In this document: in pieces, positions 41,772 to 50,368 of the stretch
How positions within the stretch are numbered: position 1 is the stretch's first letter
How the letters are laid out: each line of letters opens with the position of its first letter
Origin: Mesorhizobium erdmanii USDA 3471
GTDB taxonomy: Bacteria; Pseudomonadota; Alphaproteobacteria; Rhizobiales; Rhizobiaceae
Assembly (NCBI RefSeq): GCF_000472705.1
Contig: NZ_AXAE01000012.1
Location: forward strand, 207,716 to 271,715
Length of the DNA: 64,000 nt
Reading direction: 5' to 3'
The notes under the pieces: generated by a model
Database searches by the model: none
The model's input: only the letters and a program-made list of their open reading frames with translations
Told to the model about the DNA's origin: nothing
Made by a program: the position numbers and the translations under genes

Positions 41772-42674
41772 ATGCTGAAGCTCGAATCCGCCGCCGCCTT
41801 CGTCGCCGTGGCGGAATCCGGTTCGATCACCGAGGCTGCCAGGCGCATGAGCCTGTCCAACTCCGTCATCAGCGAGCGGCTGTCGGAGCTTGAGCGCAGC
41901 CTCGGCGCAAGGCTGCTGGACCGCACCACGCGCAAACTCTCGATCACCGAAGCGGGGCGGGGCTTTTACGAGCGCGCCAAGCGCATCATGCAGGAGGTGG
42001 TCGAGGCCAAAGCCGAAATCGCCGAACAGCGCGGCGAACTCGCCGGGCCGCTCAGGATATCGGCGCCGACAAGTTTCGGCATCCTCCATCTCGGCCCGGC
42101 GCTGTATGGCTTCCTCGCCAGGTACCCGGGGGTTGAGCTGACGCTCGATCTCGACGATCGTTTCGTCAGCATAGTGGCCGATGGCTACGACGCCATCGTG
42201 CGTCACGGGCCGATCGTCGATGACGGGCCTGTCATCGTCAAGAAGCTGGCTTCCAGCGAGCGCTTCCTGGTGGCTTCGCCGGACTATATCGAGCGGTTCG
42301 GACGACCCGCGACCACCGACGAGCTGAAACGCCACAAGGGCATCATCTATTCCATCCGGGGCGCCGCTGACTGGCGGTTCAAGATTTCGCGGCGGCTGGT
42401 GACGATCCGCCCGCAAACCGCGCTGCGCGTCAACAACGGGATCTTGATGCGCGACGCCGCGCTTGCCGGCCTCGGCCTGGCGCTGCTCCCCGCCTATTTC
42501 ATCCGGACCGAGATCGCCGACAAGCGATTGACGGTGATCGATGTCGGGGCGGAGCCTGAAGGAGCCACCATCTATATCGCCTATCCCGAGGATAGGCGTG
42601 GATCCGCCAAACTGCGCGCGCTCACCACATGGCTACGCGATGCCTTTGGCGATCCGCCCTATTGGAAGGCTTGA
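41772..42674 (+). CDS. LysR family transcriptional regulator
   Basis: 300 aa. The HTH at 1-60 (MLKLESAAAFVAVAESGSIT, NSVISERLSELERSLGARLLDRTTR) is followed by the effector-binding domain (about 90-295: PLRISAPTSFGILHLGPALYGF, RVNNGILMRDAALAGLGLALLP). It is divergent from the exported hydrolase genes, which are its likely targets. GGGAAAG lies upstream of the ATG. Confidence 0.9.
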   Translation: MLKLESAAAFVAVAESGSITEAARRMSLSNSVISERLSELERSLGARLLDRTTRKLSITEAGRGFYERAKRIMQEVVEAKAEIAEQRGELAGPLRISAPTSFGILHLGPALYGFLARYPGVELTLDLDDRFVSIVADGYDAIVRHGPIVDDGPVIVKKLASSERFLVASPDYIERFGRPATTDELKRHKGIIYSIRGAADWRFKISRRLVTIRPQTALRVNNGILMRDAALAGLGLALLPAYFIRTEIADKRLTVIDVGAEPEGATIYIAYPEDRRGSAKLRALTTWLRDAFGDPPYWKA

Positions 42675-42681
42675 GCGGCGC

Positions 42682-43425
42682 TCACTTGGCATCGTGAAAA
42701 ATGATGCCGACGGTGTGGCGCGTGCCTGAGCGCAGGCGGCTGACGCCGTGGCGCAGATTGACGCGGTAATTGCCTTTCGTTCCCTGCACCGGCCGGTTGT
42801 GGACGGCGAAGGCCACCGCATCGCCCTGGCGCAGCGGCACAACTTCGACCCGGCTCTGCATGCGCGGCCGCTGCTCGGTCAGCGCGAATTCGCCGCCGGT
42901 GAAGTCCTCGCCCGGCGCGGACAGCAGGATGGCCACCTGCAGCGGGAAGGCGAGGTCGCCATAGAGGTCCTGGTGCAGGCAGTTGAAGTCTCCCGGCACA
43001 TATTGCAGCAGAAGCGGCGTTGGCCTGACCTGGCCGGCGGCATGGCATTGTTCGAGGAATTCGGCATGCGTCGCGGGGTAGCGCAGGGCGATGCCCATGC
43101 GCTCGTTCCAGCGGTTGGCGACCCCGGCCAGGTTGGGATAGAGCGCGCTGCGCAACCCGCCGAGGAGATCGGGCAAGGGATAGCGGAAATAGCGGTATTC
43201 GCCCTTGCCGAAACCGTGCCTGGCCATGTGGATGTGACTGCGAAAATGGCTTTCATCCGTGTAGAGGCCGGCGATCTGCCGGCATTCCTGTGGCGACAGC
43301 AGCTTTTCCATCACCGCGCAGCCGAAGCCGTCGAGTTCGGTGGCCAATGCCGGCCAGTCGTAAGCGGCGATGCGTGTCTCGGCGGCCTCCACCGCCGATG
43401 CGGCAACCCTGGCGTGGGCGTTCAT
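42682..43425 (-). CDS. 2OG-Fe(II) oxygenase (Oxygenase-NA type), alkylation-repair neighbour
   Basis: 247 aa. The Fe ligands fit HQD in NCLHQDLYGDLAFP (about 155-168) and a late His in GTRHTVGIIFHD, with the 2OG-binding Arg close by. The text resembles the nucleic-acid-modifying oxygenase family predicted to demethylate alkylated bases oxidatively; this assignment is from family knowledge. Its ATG overlaps the stop of the methyltransferase gene (ATGA), and GGAGG precedes it, so coupled expression is expected. It does not look like AlkB itself. Confidence 0.8.
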   Translation of the reverse strand: MNAHARVAASAVEAAETRIAAYDWPALATELDGFGCAVMEKLLSPQECRQIAGLYTDESHFRSHIHMARHGFGKGEYRYFRYPLPDLLGGLRSALYPNLAGVANRWNERMGIALRYPATHAEFLEQCHAAGQVRPTPLLLQYVPGDFNCLHQDLYGDLAFPLQVAILLSAPGEDFTGGEFALTEQRPRMQSRVEVVPLRQGDAVAFAVHNRPVQGTKGNYRVNLRHGVSRLRSGTRHTVGIIFHDAK

Positions 43426-43973
43426 ATCCGTGCCTCCCGGTCGAGCAAGACGCGCTTGCGTTCGATACCCCAGCGATAGCCCGACGGCGTACCGTCGGCG
43501 TGGACAACGCGGTGGCAGGGAATGCCGAGCGCGATCGCGTTGGCGGCGCAGGCCGTCGCCACGGCGCGGGCGCCATTCGGCTGGCCGAGACGCCGGGCAA
43601 GCGCGGTGTAGGTGAGGGTGGCGCCGCAAGGGATGGTGCGCAGCACGCCCCACACACGCTGCTGGAACGGCGTGCCGTGGCGCATGTCGAGCGGCAGGTC
43701 GAGACCGATGCCGGGCGTTTCGACGAAGCGCGCGATCGCGGCGAGATCATCGCGCAAGGAGGCCTCGTCTTCGACCAGCATGTTGCCGGGAAAACGGCCG
43801 GCGAGGTCCTGCGCCAAGGCTTCGGCGTCGGAGCCGATCAGGATTGCGCAGACGCCGATCCGGCTGCGCGCCGCCAAGATGGTGCCGATGGCGGATTCGC
43901 CGATGGCATAGGCGATGGTGTCGAGGGCGTTGTGCGCCGTAGATACGGTCATTTGAGTTTGCATGAGGTTCAT
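43422..43973 (-). CDS. ogt: methylated-DNA-[protein]-cysteine S-methyltransferase (Ogt-like)
   Basis: 183 aa. It repairs O6-methylguanine by suicidal transfer to Cys153 in IPCHRVV; TPFQQRVWGVLRTIPCG (about 101-117) and the RAVATACAAN helix are the other conserved parts. Start: AGGAG touches the GTG at 43982 but is eight bases before ATG 43973, so the latter is preferred. It duplicates the C-terminal activity of the Ada protein upstream. Followed by the coupled oxygenase gene. Confidence 0.88.
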   Translation of the reverse strand: MNLMQTQMTVSTAHNALDTIAYAIGESAIGTILAARSRIGVCAILIGSDAEALAQDLAGRFPGNMLVEDEASLRDDLAAIARFVETPGIGLDLPLDMRHGTPFQQRVWGVLRTIPCGATLTYTALARRLGQPNGARAVATACAANAIALGIPCHRVVHADGTPSGYRWGIERKRVLLDREARI

Positions 43974-44116
43974 TGCCTTCACTCCTTTGTCTGTGGCTGA
44001 ACCCTAGCCAGGTGCCGGTTAGCGCTCACTCCGATGCTTGCTTTCAAATTCAAACTCGCAAGTCGGGAGCATCCACTTCATCGCCGAGTTTTTGTGGCGT
44101 AGAGCGTTGAGCGCAC

Positions 44117-44344
44117 CTATGCGACACGCGTGACGGACACCTCGCCCAGCACGAACACTTCGCCTGACAACAGCCGCAGCTCGATCTCACCCGTCCCGCT
44201 GCGGCTCCATTCGGCGTTGCCGGCGTCGACCAGTTCGCCGATGGCGGCCAACACCAGCGATCTGGCGTCCGCCCGGTCGACGGCGACACCGGTGGCGATC
44301 TCGATGTTGGCACCGGCGGCGGAAGACCTGGCCATCGCGCGCAT
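44117..44344 (-). CDS. small protein of unknown function (75 aa) following ada
   Basis: Starts 12 bases after the ada stop with GAGG seven bases before the ATG, so it is almost certainly cotranscribed with ada. The product has an Ala-rich N-terminus (MRAMARSSAAGANIEIATGV) and ends with beta-like segments GEIELRLLSGEVFVLGEV. No known domain is recognised. It may be a small conserved partner of the alkylation response or an accessory ORF. Confidence 0.55.
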   Translation of the reverse strand: MRAMARSSAAGANIEIATGVAVDRADARSLVLAAIGELVDAGNAEWSRSGTGEIELRLLSGEVFVLGEVSVTRVA

Positions 44345-44356
44345 CGCGGGTCCTCG

Positions 44357-45484
44357 TCAGGCCCGCGCGGACAGGTCGGTCCTGTCGGCGGCCTTCGCCG
44401 GCCCGCCCGCCTCGCGGTCGAGCAGCGCGCGCTTGCGCTCGGCGCCCCAGGCATAGCCGGAGAGCGCGCCATCCTTGCGGATCACGCGATGGCAGGGAAT
44501 GGCCACGGCATGGCTGTTGGCGGCGCAGGCGGCGGCGATGGCGCGGGTTGCCTTCGGCGCGCCGATGCGCCGCGCGATCTCGGCATAGGAAACCGTGCCG
44601 CCAACCGGGATATCCCGCAAGGCCTGCCAGACGCGCTGCTGGAATGCGGTACCGCGCACGTCGAGCGGCAGGTCGAGACCGAGCCGCGGGGCCTCGACGA
44701 AGCCGACGACGCGGGCGACCAGCGCCTCGTAGTCGCGGTCGCCGCCGATCAGCCGTGCCTTGGGGAAACGGTCCTGGAGGTCGCGCACAAGCGCGTCCGG
44801 ATCGTCGCCGAGCAGGATCGAGGCGACGCCCTTTCTGCTCGACGCGACCAGGATGGCGCCAAGCGAGGACTGGCCGACGGCGAAGCGTATGTCCTCGTTG
44901 GCGCCGCCGGCGCGGTAGCGCGTCGGCGTCATGCCGAGCATGCCGGTCGATTTCTCGTAGAAACGCCCACTCGAATTGAAGCCCGCGTCGTAGATGGCCG
45001 CGGTCACGCTGGCGCCGTCTTCAAGACCCCGGCGAACCCGGGCGGAACGGTGCGCGGCGGCATAATCCTTCGGTGTCAGCCCGGTGATCGCCTTGAAGAC
45101 GCGGTGGAAATAGCCGGGACTGCGGCCGGCGGCGTGCGCCAGTTCGATGAGCGAGGGCTCTTGCTCGCTCTGTTCGATCCTGCGGCAGGCATTCGCCACC
45201 ATCGCGGCATTGCCGGCATCGAGCGAGGGGCCGTCCGGGTTGCAGCGCCGGCAGGCGCGAAAGCCGGTGGCTTTCGCCTGCACCAGCGTGTCGTGCAACT
45301 GGACATTGGCCGGGTTGGCGCGCCGCGACGGGCAGGAGGGCCGGCAGTAGACGCCGGTCGTCGCCACCGAATACCAGAATTGCCCGTCCGCCGATTTGTC
45401 GCGCGCGAGGATGCGCGCCCAGCGCGGGTCGTCGGCGACAGGCAGCGGCGTGGATTTCAGATCTCTGGCCAGGGTGATGAACAT
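44357..45484 (-). CDS. ada: bifunctional Ada: methylphosphotriester sensor / O6-methylguanine methyltransferase
   Basis: 375 aa. The N-terminal Zn/methyl-acceptor domain has Cys47, Cys51, Cys78 and Cys81 (VYCRPSCPSR, FRACRRC), the AraC-type HTH region is about 95-190 (SLIELAHAAGRSPGYFHRVFK), and the C-terminal MGMT domain carries Cys331 in IPCHRVI. Methyl transfer to the N-terminal Cys turns Ada into an activator of alkylation-repair genes, here probably itself and ogt/oxygenase. The ATG at 45484 has no strong ribosome binding site; the frame is open far upstream but the family starts here. Confidence 0.88.
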   Translation of the reverse strand: MFITLARDLKSTPLPVADDPRWARILARDKSADGQFWYSVATTGVYCRPSCPSRRANPANVQLHDTLVQAKATGFRACRRCNPDGPSLDAGNAAMVANACRRIEQSEQEPSLIELAHAAGRSPGYFHRVFKAITGLTPKDYAAAHRSARVRRGLEDGASVTAAIYDAGFNSSGRFYEKSTGMLGMTPTRYRAGGANEDIRFAVGQSSLGAILVASSRKGVASILLGDDPDALVRDLQDRFPKARLIGGDRDYEALVARVVGFVEAPRLGLDLPLDVRGTAFQQRVWQALRDIPVGGTVSYAEIARRIGAPKATRAIAAACAANSHAVAIPCHRVIRKDGALSGYAWGAERKRALLDREAGGPAKAADRTDLSARA

Positions 45485-45554
45485 GGCCGCATTGAAATCG
45501 ACGGGAGCCAGGCCCGCCACCCGTTTCCTGCAAAATGTCAGGATGCCCCGGTCC

Positions 45555-45595
45555 TTCCCAGATTGGGAAGGTTCCTCTTGTTCCCAATTTGGGAA
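45555..45595. promoter_or_regulatory. twin palindromic operators of higBA
   Basis: Two near-identical palindromes, TTCCCA-gat-TGGGAA (45555-45569) and TTCCCA-att-TGGGAA (45581-45595), lie 26 bp centre to centre and 17 bases before the higB start. A TATATC sequence just after the second (about 45600) could be the -10 element. Autorepression by HigA or HigBA is the natural reading. Confidence 0.7.
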
Positions 45596-45611
45596 ATTGC
45601 TATATCGAGAC

Positions 45612-45908
45612 ATGCAGATCATCGCTAAGAAAGCGCTGAAGGATTTTTGGGCCAAACACAATCAGGCCGAAGCTCCTTTCACAGCTTGGTATGTGGCTGT
45701 CAGCAATGCTGACTGGAAGACTCCGACAGACATCAAAAACGCATTTGGAGCGACAGTCGATTTCGTGGGCGACAATCGAGTCATTTTCGATGTTGGCGGC
45801 AACAAGTACCGCCTGATTGTCCACGTCGCCTACAAGTTTCACCGCGTTCTGATCAAATTCGTCGGGACGCATCGAGAGTATGACAAGGTTGATCCGGAGA
45901 AGGTGTGA
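45612..45908 (+). CDS. higB: HigB family toxin (RelE-like mRNA interferase)
   Basis: 98 aa HigB_toxin domain: MQIIAKKALKDFWAKH, WKTPTDIKNAFGATVDF (about 36-52), NRVIFDVGGNKYRLIVHV (about 55-72) and KFVGTHREYDKVD at the end, all typical. HigB cleaves ribosome-bound mRNA and is neutralised by HigA. Toxin first, antitoxin second is the normal order for hig. Its stop overlaps the antitoxin start by one base (TGATG). Only a weak GAG precedes the ATG. Confidence 0.9.
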   Translation: MQIIAKKALKDFWAKHNQAEAPFTAWYVAVSNADWKTPTDIKNAFGATVDFVGDNRVIFDVGGNKYRLIVHVAYKFHRVLIKFVGTHREYDKVDPEKV

Positions 45909-46306
45909 TGGAGAATATTCGACCCATTAAGACCGAAGCCGATTATGATTGGGCAATTGCCGAAATCACCAAATATTTCGAGAATGAGCCGGAGCCCGGC
46001 TCTCTTGATGGTGACCGCTTCGATGTCCTCGCAACGCTAATCGAGGCTTATGAGGATAAGCGCTACCCGATCGAAGCGCCCGATCCCGTTGAAGCCATTC
46101 GGTCGCACATGCAACTGTTCAGCCTGTCGCGAAAGGCTCTGGCCGACGTGATCGGATCATCACCTCGGGCGACTGAGGTGCTGAACAGAAAGCGGGCTCT
46201 CACCCTGGATATGGTCTTCAAACTGAACAAGGAATGGAACATTCCTGCCGAAGTCCTCTTGCAACCCTATCACCTCGCAAATGACAGGGGCCGCAAGCGC
46301 GCCTAA
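45908..46306 (+). CDS. higA: HigA family antitoxin with C-terminal HTH
   Basis: 132 aa. The acidic N-terminal half (TEADYDWAIAEITKYFENEPEPG) should bind the toxin; the C-terminal HTH_3 domain (about 68-120: FSLSRKALADVIGSSPRATEVLNRKRALTLDMVFKL) binds DNA. This is the YgjM-like HigA type. GGAGAAGG lies just before the ATG at 45908, within the end of higB. It should bind the two palindromes at 45555 and 45581. Confidence 0.9.
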   Translation: MENIRPIKTEADYDWAIAEITKYFENEPEPGSLDGDRFDVLATLIEAYEDKRYPIEAPDPVEAIRSHMQLFSLSRKALADVIGSSPRATEVLNRKRALTLDMVFKLNKEWNIPAEVLLQPYHLANDRGRKRA

Positions 46307-46323
46307 GCCGCCGCCAGACCCTC

Positions 46324-47016
46324 CTACGCCGCGCGCTTGGGTTCCACCGCGAACGGGCTGAGGCCGAGCCAGGTCTGCATCTTCTTGCCGATGGCCTGGT
46401 CGCCGGTCAGGGCAACTTTCGCACCGGCCTTTTCGACCGTGAGCACTCCCATCCAGATCGCCGTCATCGTGTGCAGGTCGGTCGAGACGTAGAGGTCGAC
46501 ATCGAAGCCCGGATCGTACCAGCACAGATCGACCTCGCCATGCTTCTCGACGATCAGCCACCACGACCGTTTGGATGCCGGCAGGTCCTGATACAGAAAT
46601 TGGATCACGGTGCGTCCCTCCGGCAGCGGCGAGGGGTTCAGATTGCGCCGCATGTCCCACATCAGAAGCGACGGATCGAGGTTCTTCAGCGAAAGCCGGG
46701 ACTCGACCCATTTCTGTCCCCAGAAGCCCATCGCCTCGACCACCGGGCGTAAATCGCGGCCGGCTTCGGTCAGCCGATATTCGAAAATCCCCTTCTCGCC
46801 CTGGACCTCCTTGCGTTCGACGATACCGGCGAGCTCGAGTTCCTTGAGCCTTTGCGACAGAAGCGTCGGCGACATTTTGGGCACGCCGCGGCGCAGGTCG
46901 TTGAAACGGGTCGAACCCGCCACCAGTTCGCGCATCAGCACCATCGTCCAGCGGGTGCACAGAACCTCGGCGGCCATCGATAGCGGGCAGAACTGCTTGT
47001 ATCCATGCTGGGTCAT
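46324..47016 (-). CDS. HxlR family regulator with C-terminal SCP2-like domain
   Basis: 230 aa, longer than a plain HxlR protein. The winged helix is at about 1-100 (YKQFCPLSMAAEVLCTRWTM with Cys10, then LLSQRLKELELAGIVERKEV). Residues about 130-225 look like a sterol-carrier-protein-2 fold (VIQFLYQDLP, VDLYVSTDLHTMTAIWMG), which may bind a hydrophobic ligand. It is divergent from the DUF1330 gene, its probable target, across 281 bp that also holds a family A repeat. Confidence 0.85.
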   Translation of the reverse strand: MTQHGYKQFCPLSMAAEVLCTRWTMVLMRELVAGSTRFNDLRRGVPKMSPTLLSQRLKELELAGIVERKEVQGEKGIFEYRLTEAGRDLRPVVEAMGFWGQKWVESRLSLKNLDPSLLMWDMRRNLNPSPLPEGRTVIQFLYQDLPASKRSWWLIVEKHGEVDLCWYDPGFDVDLYVSTDLHTMTAIWMGVLTVEKAGAKVALTGDQAIGKKMQTWLGLSPFAVEPKRAA

Positions 47017-47099
47017 CTCTGATGTTCCTCCCTCGAAACCGGGCCGAACATTAGGCCCTCATGAATGAAGCGGCCAGTACGGAAACTGTACCGCCTAAC

Positions 47100-47199
47100 G
47101 CGCGTCGCTCTGGAACGGATTCAGGCGACGCGCTTTTAAGTCTTTGTTTTGATGCATGTCGCTGTCCCAGAACCGCTGCACACTTCTGGGCGACATGCA
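47100..47199. repeat. family A hairpin-linker-hairpin repeat, copy 1
   Basis: Stem 1: GCGCGTCGC / GCGACGCGC (9 bp). Linker ttttaagtctttgttttga. Stem 2: TGCATGTCG / CGACATGCA (9 bp) with inner CCCAGAA / TTCTGGG (7 bp). The second copy is at 53631-53732. It occupies the centre of the HxlR/DUF1330 gap. Confidence 0.85.
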
Positions 47200-47297
47200 C
47201 TGGTACAGATCGCGGACTGGTTGGCGAGGGTCCTGCCATGCGAGCCCTTTGGCCGGTTGCACGGGATGCCCCTGTGCGCCGCAACCAGGAGACGACC

Positions 47298-47624
47298 ATG
47301 ACTGCTTACCTAATTGCCGACATCAAGATGAAGGACCCGAAATGGGTGCCGGAATACGCCGCCTCGGTGCACGACATCGTTCACAAGCATGGCGGCAAAT
47401 ATCTGTCGCGCAGCGGCAATGTGAAGACGCTCGAGGGCAAGCCGCTCGATACCACGCTGATCGCCCTGATGGCGTTCCCGTCGGAAGCGGCGGCGCGCGC
47501 CTTCACCAACGATCCGGCCTATGCGCCTTTTGTTTCGGCGCGTCAGGATGGCAGCGACAGCCGCTTCCAGCTGATCGACGACACGGATCTGGCCGGAACG
47601 ATCTCGTATCTGCCGAAAGGATGA
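47298..47624 (+). CDS. DUF1330 family protein
   Basis: 108 aa with the ferredoxin-like DUF1330 fold: AYLIADIKMKDPKWVPEYA (3-21), HGGKYLSRSGNVKTLEG (about 33-49) and ALMAFPSEAAARAFTNDPAY (about 58-77). CAGGAG precedes the ATG. Function unknown; possibly a small-molecule binding or monooxygenase-like protein. Divergent from an HxlR gene. Confidence 0.85.
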   Translation: MTAYLIADIKMKDPKWVPEYAASVHDIVHKHGGKYLSRSGNVKTLEGKPLDTTLIALMAFPSEAAARAFTNDPAYAPFVSARQDGSDSRFQLIDDTDLAGTISYLPKG

Positions 47625-47745
47625 TCCTTCCCGGCAGTCGTCACATCGATTTCGGGATCTCCAAGCAACAACGGTCACAGCGCTTGCCTGCCAGGCCTCC
47701 GTATTTTCGGCGGCCGGCCAGCTGTGCCTTTTCAAGAAGAATGGA

Positions 47746-48282
47746 ATGACGATGACATCAATCTTTCGCAACAGGCTACTCATGGCGGCGGCCGTGCTGG
47801 CCGTCTGCGCCCCCTTTGCACAGGCGCATCAGCAAGCGGCTGAAGCCGCGTCCGGCTCCAGTCCGCTGGCCGACAAGGTGCGGGCCGCAAACAGCCGGTT
47901 CCTGGACGCCAAGGCGGCGGTAGCCGAGGGCTATGCGCCGATTCCCTGCGCCAGCGGCATCACCGGCGGTGCCATGGGCATCCACTACGTCAACAGCCAG
48001 TATCTCAAGGATGACAAGATCGACATCGCCCGTCCCGAAGCGGTGATGTACGAGCCGATGGCCGACGGCAAGCTGCAGCTCGTGGCGGTCGAATACATCA
48101 CCTCGAAGGGACCGGCATCGCTCGACGGACAGCTGTTCAACTTCAACAGCGCGCCCAATCGCTATGGCCTGGGCGAATTCTACGAACTCCACGTCTGGGC
48201 CTGGAAGGGCAACCCGGCCGGCACTTTCGCCGACATGAACCCGAAAGTGTCGTGCGAGCATGCGATGGCGCCGAGTCAGTAG
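47746..48282 (+). CDS. secreted hypothetical protein
   Basis: 178 aa with a signal peptide (about 1-27, FRNRLLMAAAVLAVCAPFAQA, cleaved before HQQA). Later motifs include a VAEGYAPIPCASGITGGAMG stretch with a Cys (about 68) and MGIHYVNSQYL; a second Cys is near the C-terminus (VSCEHA). The two cysteines may form a disulphide. No known enzyme motif. Start could be 47746 or the in-frame ATG at 47752. It follows the DUF1330 gene on the same strand, 121 bp away. Confidence 0.7.
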   Translation: MTMTSIFRNRLLMAAAVLAVCAPFAQAHQQAAEAASGSSPLADKVRAANSRFLDAKAAVAEGYAPIPCASGITGGAMGIHYVNSQYLKDDKIDIARPEAVMYEPMADGKLQLVAVEYITSKGPASLDGQLFNFNSAPNRYGLGEFYELHVWAWKGNPAGTFADMNPKVSCEHAMAPSQ

Positions 48283-48359
48283 CGGCCAAGGCCAGGTGGC
48301 GCCAATGCCGCCTGGCCGAAAGGCAGTGGGGTGGTTTGCCGGGCCTCAGCCGGAAGCGA

Positions 48360-49430
48360 TCATCGCGTTGCCGGCTCGGGCAACGGCAGTCCGATCCCGG
48401 CGGTGTCCCGGCTCGCTTGCGGCAGGCCGAAACGCCCGGTCAGGTACCAGAGCACGGATACGACCAGGATCGACAGGTAGCCATCCACCGCATAGTGCCA
48501 GCCGGTGTAGACCGAGCCGAACAGGATAAGTGCCGCGAAGGACCAGCCGGCGACGGCCCAGCGGCGCCCGAAACCGCTCAGGAAGAACGCGTTGAGCGTG
48601 ACGAAGGCGACATGCATGCTTGGCATGGCCGAGATGCCGCCACCGAGTTCCGGGCGGCCGCTTGCGTAGACCGTGAGCAGATAGCTGGCATAGGTATGGA
48701 CCGGCGCGGCATAGCCGTTCCGCGTGAGCGCGGTCTGCAATGCGGCAAACCGGTCGCCGCCGTAGAACTGGTCATAAAATAGCGGCCCCGTGGAGGACAG
48801 CGCCATCGCCAGAACGCTACCGCAGAGGATCGTGGTCAATGTGATCGCCCACAGATAACGCAAACGCCCTGCCGGGTTGTTCCAGAAGGCGACGAACAGC
48901 AAAGTGCCGAACCATTGCACGTGCCAGCCATATCCGTAGCCGATGAAGATGACGGCCGAGATGGGTTCGGGCACGATGCTGTGCGCCCATGTCCAGGGAT
49001 CGGAGCCATGCAGCCTAAGATCAAGCTCCGCCAGCATGCGGTCGGCATAGTATGGGACGACCTCCGGTATGGTGATCTTGAATGTGGTGAAGGCGGTGAT
49101 GCCGAGAAAGAACAGGAGGATCACCGGTGCGGCGCCCAACCAGCGCTGCCTGAGCATGTCGAGCATGAATCGCGTCGGGCTATGTCTGGCGAATGTCAAT
49201 GCCATTAGGCCGAGGCCGGCGGCAAGAAGCGCGGGCAGGAAGAAGGCGAATGGCTGGGCGTAGGATTGCGCCAGGTGCAGATAGCGGCTTGGCTGCAGGT
49301 AAAGCGCGGCCAGGGCATAGGCCAGGCACAGGGCGGTCAGCAGCCAGCCGCTCCTCGTCGCGGCGATGTCCAGGTCAAAAATGGCAAGCGAACGGCGTTC
49401 GCCGTCGCGCTGACCGGTGTACGCACGCAT
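48360..49430 (-). CDS. PAP2 superfamily membrane phosphatase (inositol-phosphorylceramide-synthase-like)
   Basis: 356 aa with about six to eight membrane helices. The PAP2 phosphatase motifs are GGISAMPSMHVAF (about 260-272) and GSVYTGWHYAVDGYL (about 300-314), supplying the catalytic His residues; the first motif (KxxxxxxRP) is replaced by a divergent sequence, as in the AUR1-like branch. Acts on lipid phosphates in the membrane. The ATG at 49430 has only GGCGGG upstream. Confidence 0.82.
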   Translation of the reverse strand: MRAYTGQRDGERRSLAIFDLDIAATRSGWLLTALCLAYALAALYLQPSRYLHLAQSYAQPFAFFLPALLAAGLGLMALTFARHSPTRFMLDMLRQRWLGAAPVILLFFLGITAFTTFKITIPEVVPYYADRMLAELDLRLHGSDPWTWAHSIVPEPISAVIFIGYGYGWHVQWFGTLLFVAFWNNPAGRLRYLWAITLTTILCGSVLAMALSSTGPLFYDQFYGGDRFAALQTALTRNGYAAPVHTYASYLLTVYASGRPELGGGISAMPSMHVAFVTLNAFFLSGFGRRWAVAGWSFAALILFGSVYTGWHYAVDGYLSILVVSVLWYLTGRFGLPQASRDTAGIGLPLPEPATR

Positions 49431-49703
49431 TGAAAAAACCCGCCAAAAAGCCCAATGCCTTACCAAGGGCATTTTGGCTCGTTAAGTATTAATATTCAGT
49501 TCCGCTTTGGAAATGACCATGACTGCAAATATTATACATCTATAATTCTTCCTTTTCCATCAAGGATTTGTTGACGAAGATGTCTGCGTCAAATGCATGA
49601 GTATTCATGAGCGCGGAGCCGTTTGCGAACATCCCGAAAAGTTGCCGAGCTTCGGCCGTGGTCGAAGCAGGGCCATCGCCGGGCCGGCGATGGCCCTGTA
49701 AAA

Positions 49704-50153
49704 TCAGGCAGCCTTGATCAGTCCGAGCTGTGTCAGCGCCGCGATGCCGTCGTCGAGACCGATCTCCTCGACGATCCTGCCGTCGATCACCTTGAGCACC
49801 GTGGTGCCGGTGAAGCGCATGGCGCGGCCGGTGGCGGCGGGCAGCGAACCGGCGAGGAAATCGCCGAAAGCCGGGCCGGTATGTGTGCCGCCGCCCTCCC
49901 ACTGGCCGACGACATAGTCGCCCTCGGCGATGAGATCGGCGGTGGCCCAGAAGTTGAGGTCCGGGAAGGCGGCACGGAAATCGGTCATGAAGGCCTTGAT
50001 GTCGTCGTGGCCCCGGCGCGGCTCGTGCAGGGAATATTTGAGCAGCATGTCGGGCGCGGCGATGGCGTCGACGACGGACAGGTCGCAGGTTTCACCCCAG
50101 AAGTCGGTGAACCATCTGACGACGACGGCCTTGTTGTCTTGCTGTTTGTTCAT
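49704..50153 (-). CDS. SnoaL-like / ester cyclase family protein
   Basis: 149 aa NTF2-like fold: VVRWFTDFWGETCDLSVVDAIAAPDM (about 11-36), HEPRRGHDDIKAFMTDFRAAFPDL (about 43-66), then strands VVGQWEGGGTHTGPAFG. Polyketide cyclases and steroid isomerase-like enzymes share this fold; the substrate is unknown. AAGGA precedes ATG 50153; an upstream in-frame ATG (50183) is also possible. Confidence 0.8.
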   Translation of the reverse strand: MNKQQDNKAVVVRWFTDFWGETCDLSVVDAIAAPDMLLKYSLHEPRRGHDDIKAFMTDFRAAFPDLNFWATADLIAEGDYVVGQWEGGGTHTGPAFGDFLAGSLPAATGRAMRFTGTTVLKVIDGRIVEEIGLDDGIAALTQLGLIKAA

Positions 50154-50368
50154 TGGCAGGGTCCTTTGTGCTTGGCTGGTCATCGGTGTGACCCGGGCCA
50201 GCACTAGGACGATCGGCGCCGCGCAAAACTCCGGTTCTTGCCGGCCAATCGAAAGACGGCGGCTGCGGGGAAGAAGGCAGGGATGCAACCTTTGACGCGT
50301 TCCGGTAACTGTTTCTTCTCTGGTTTTGCCGCAGATTGCCCGGTGGGTGGAGCAGGCGAAAACAGACT

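Noticed and set aside
49540..49660. Short minus-strand frame ending ...DADIFVNKSLMEKEEL in the PAP2-SnoaL gap
   Set aside because: Sensible-looking acidic C-terminus, but no Shine-Dalgarno or conserved motif; could be a remnant, so not annotated as a gene.
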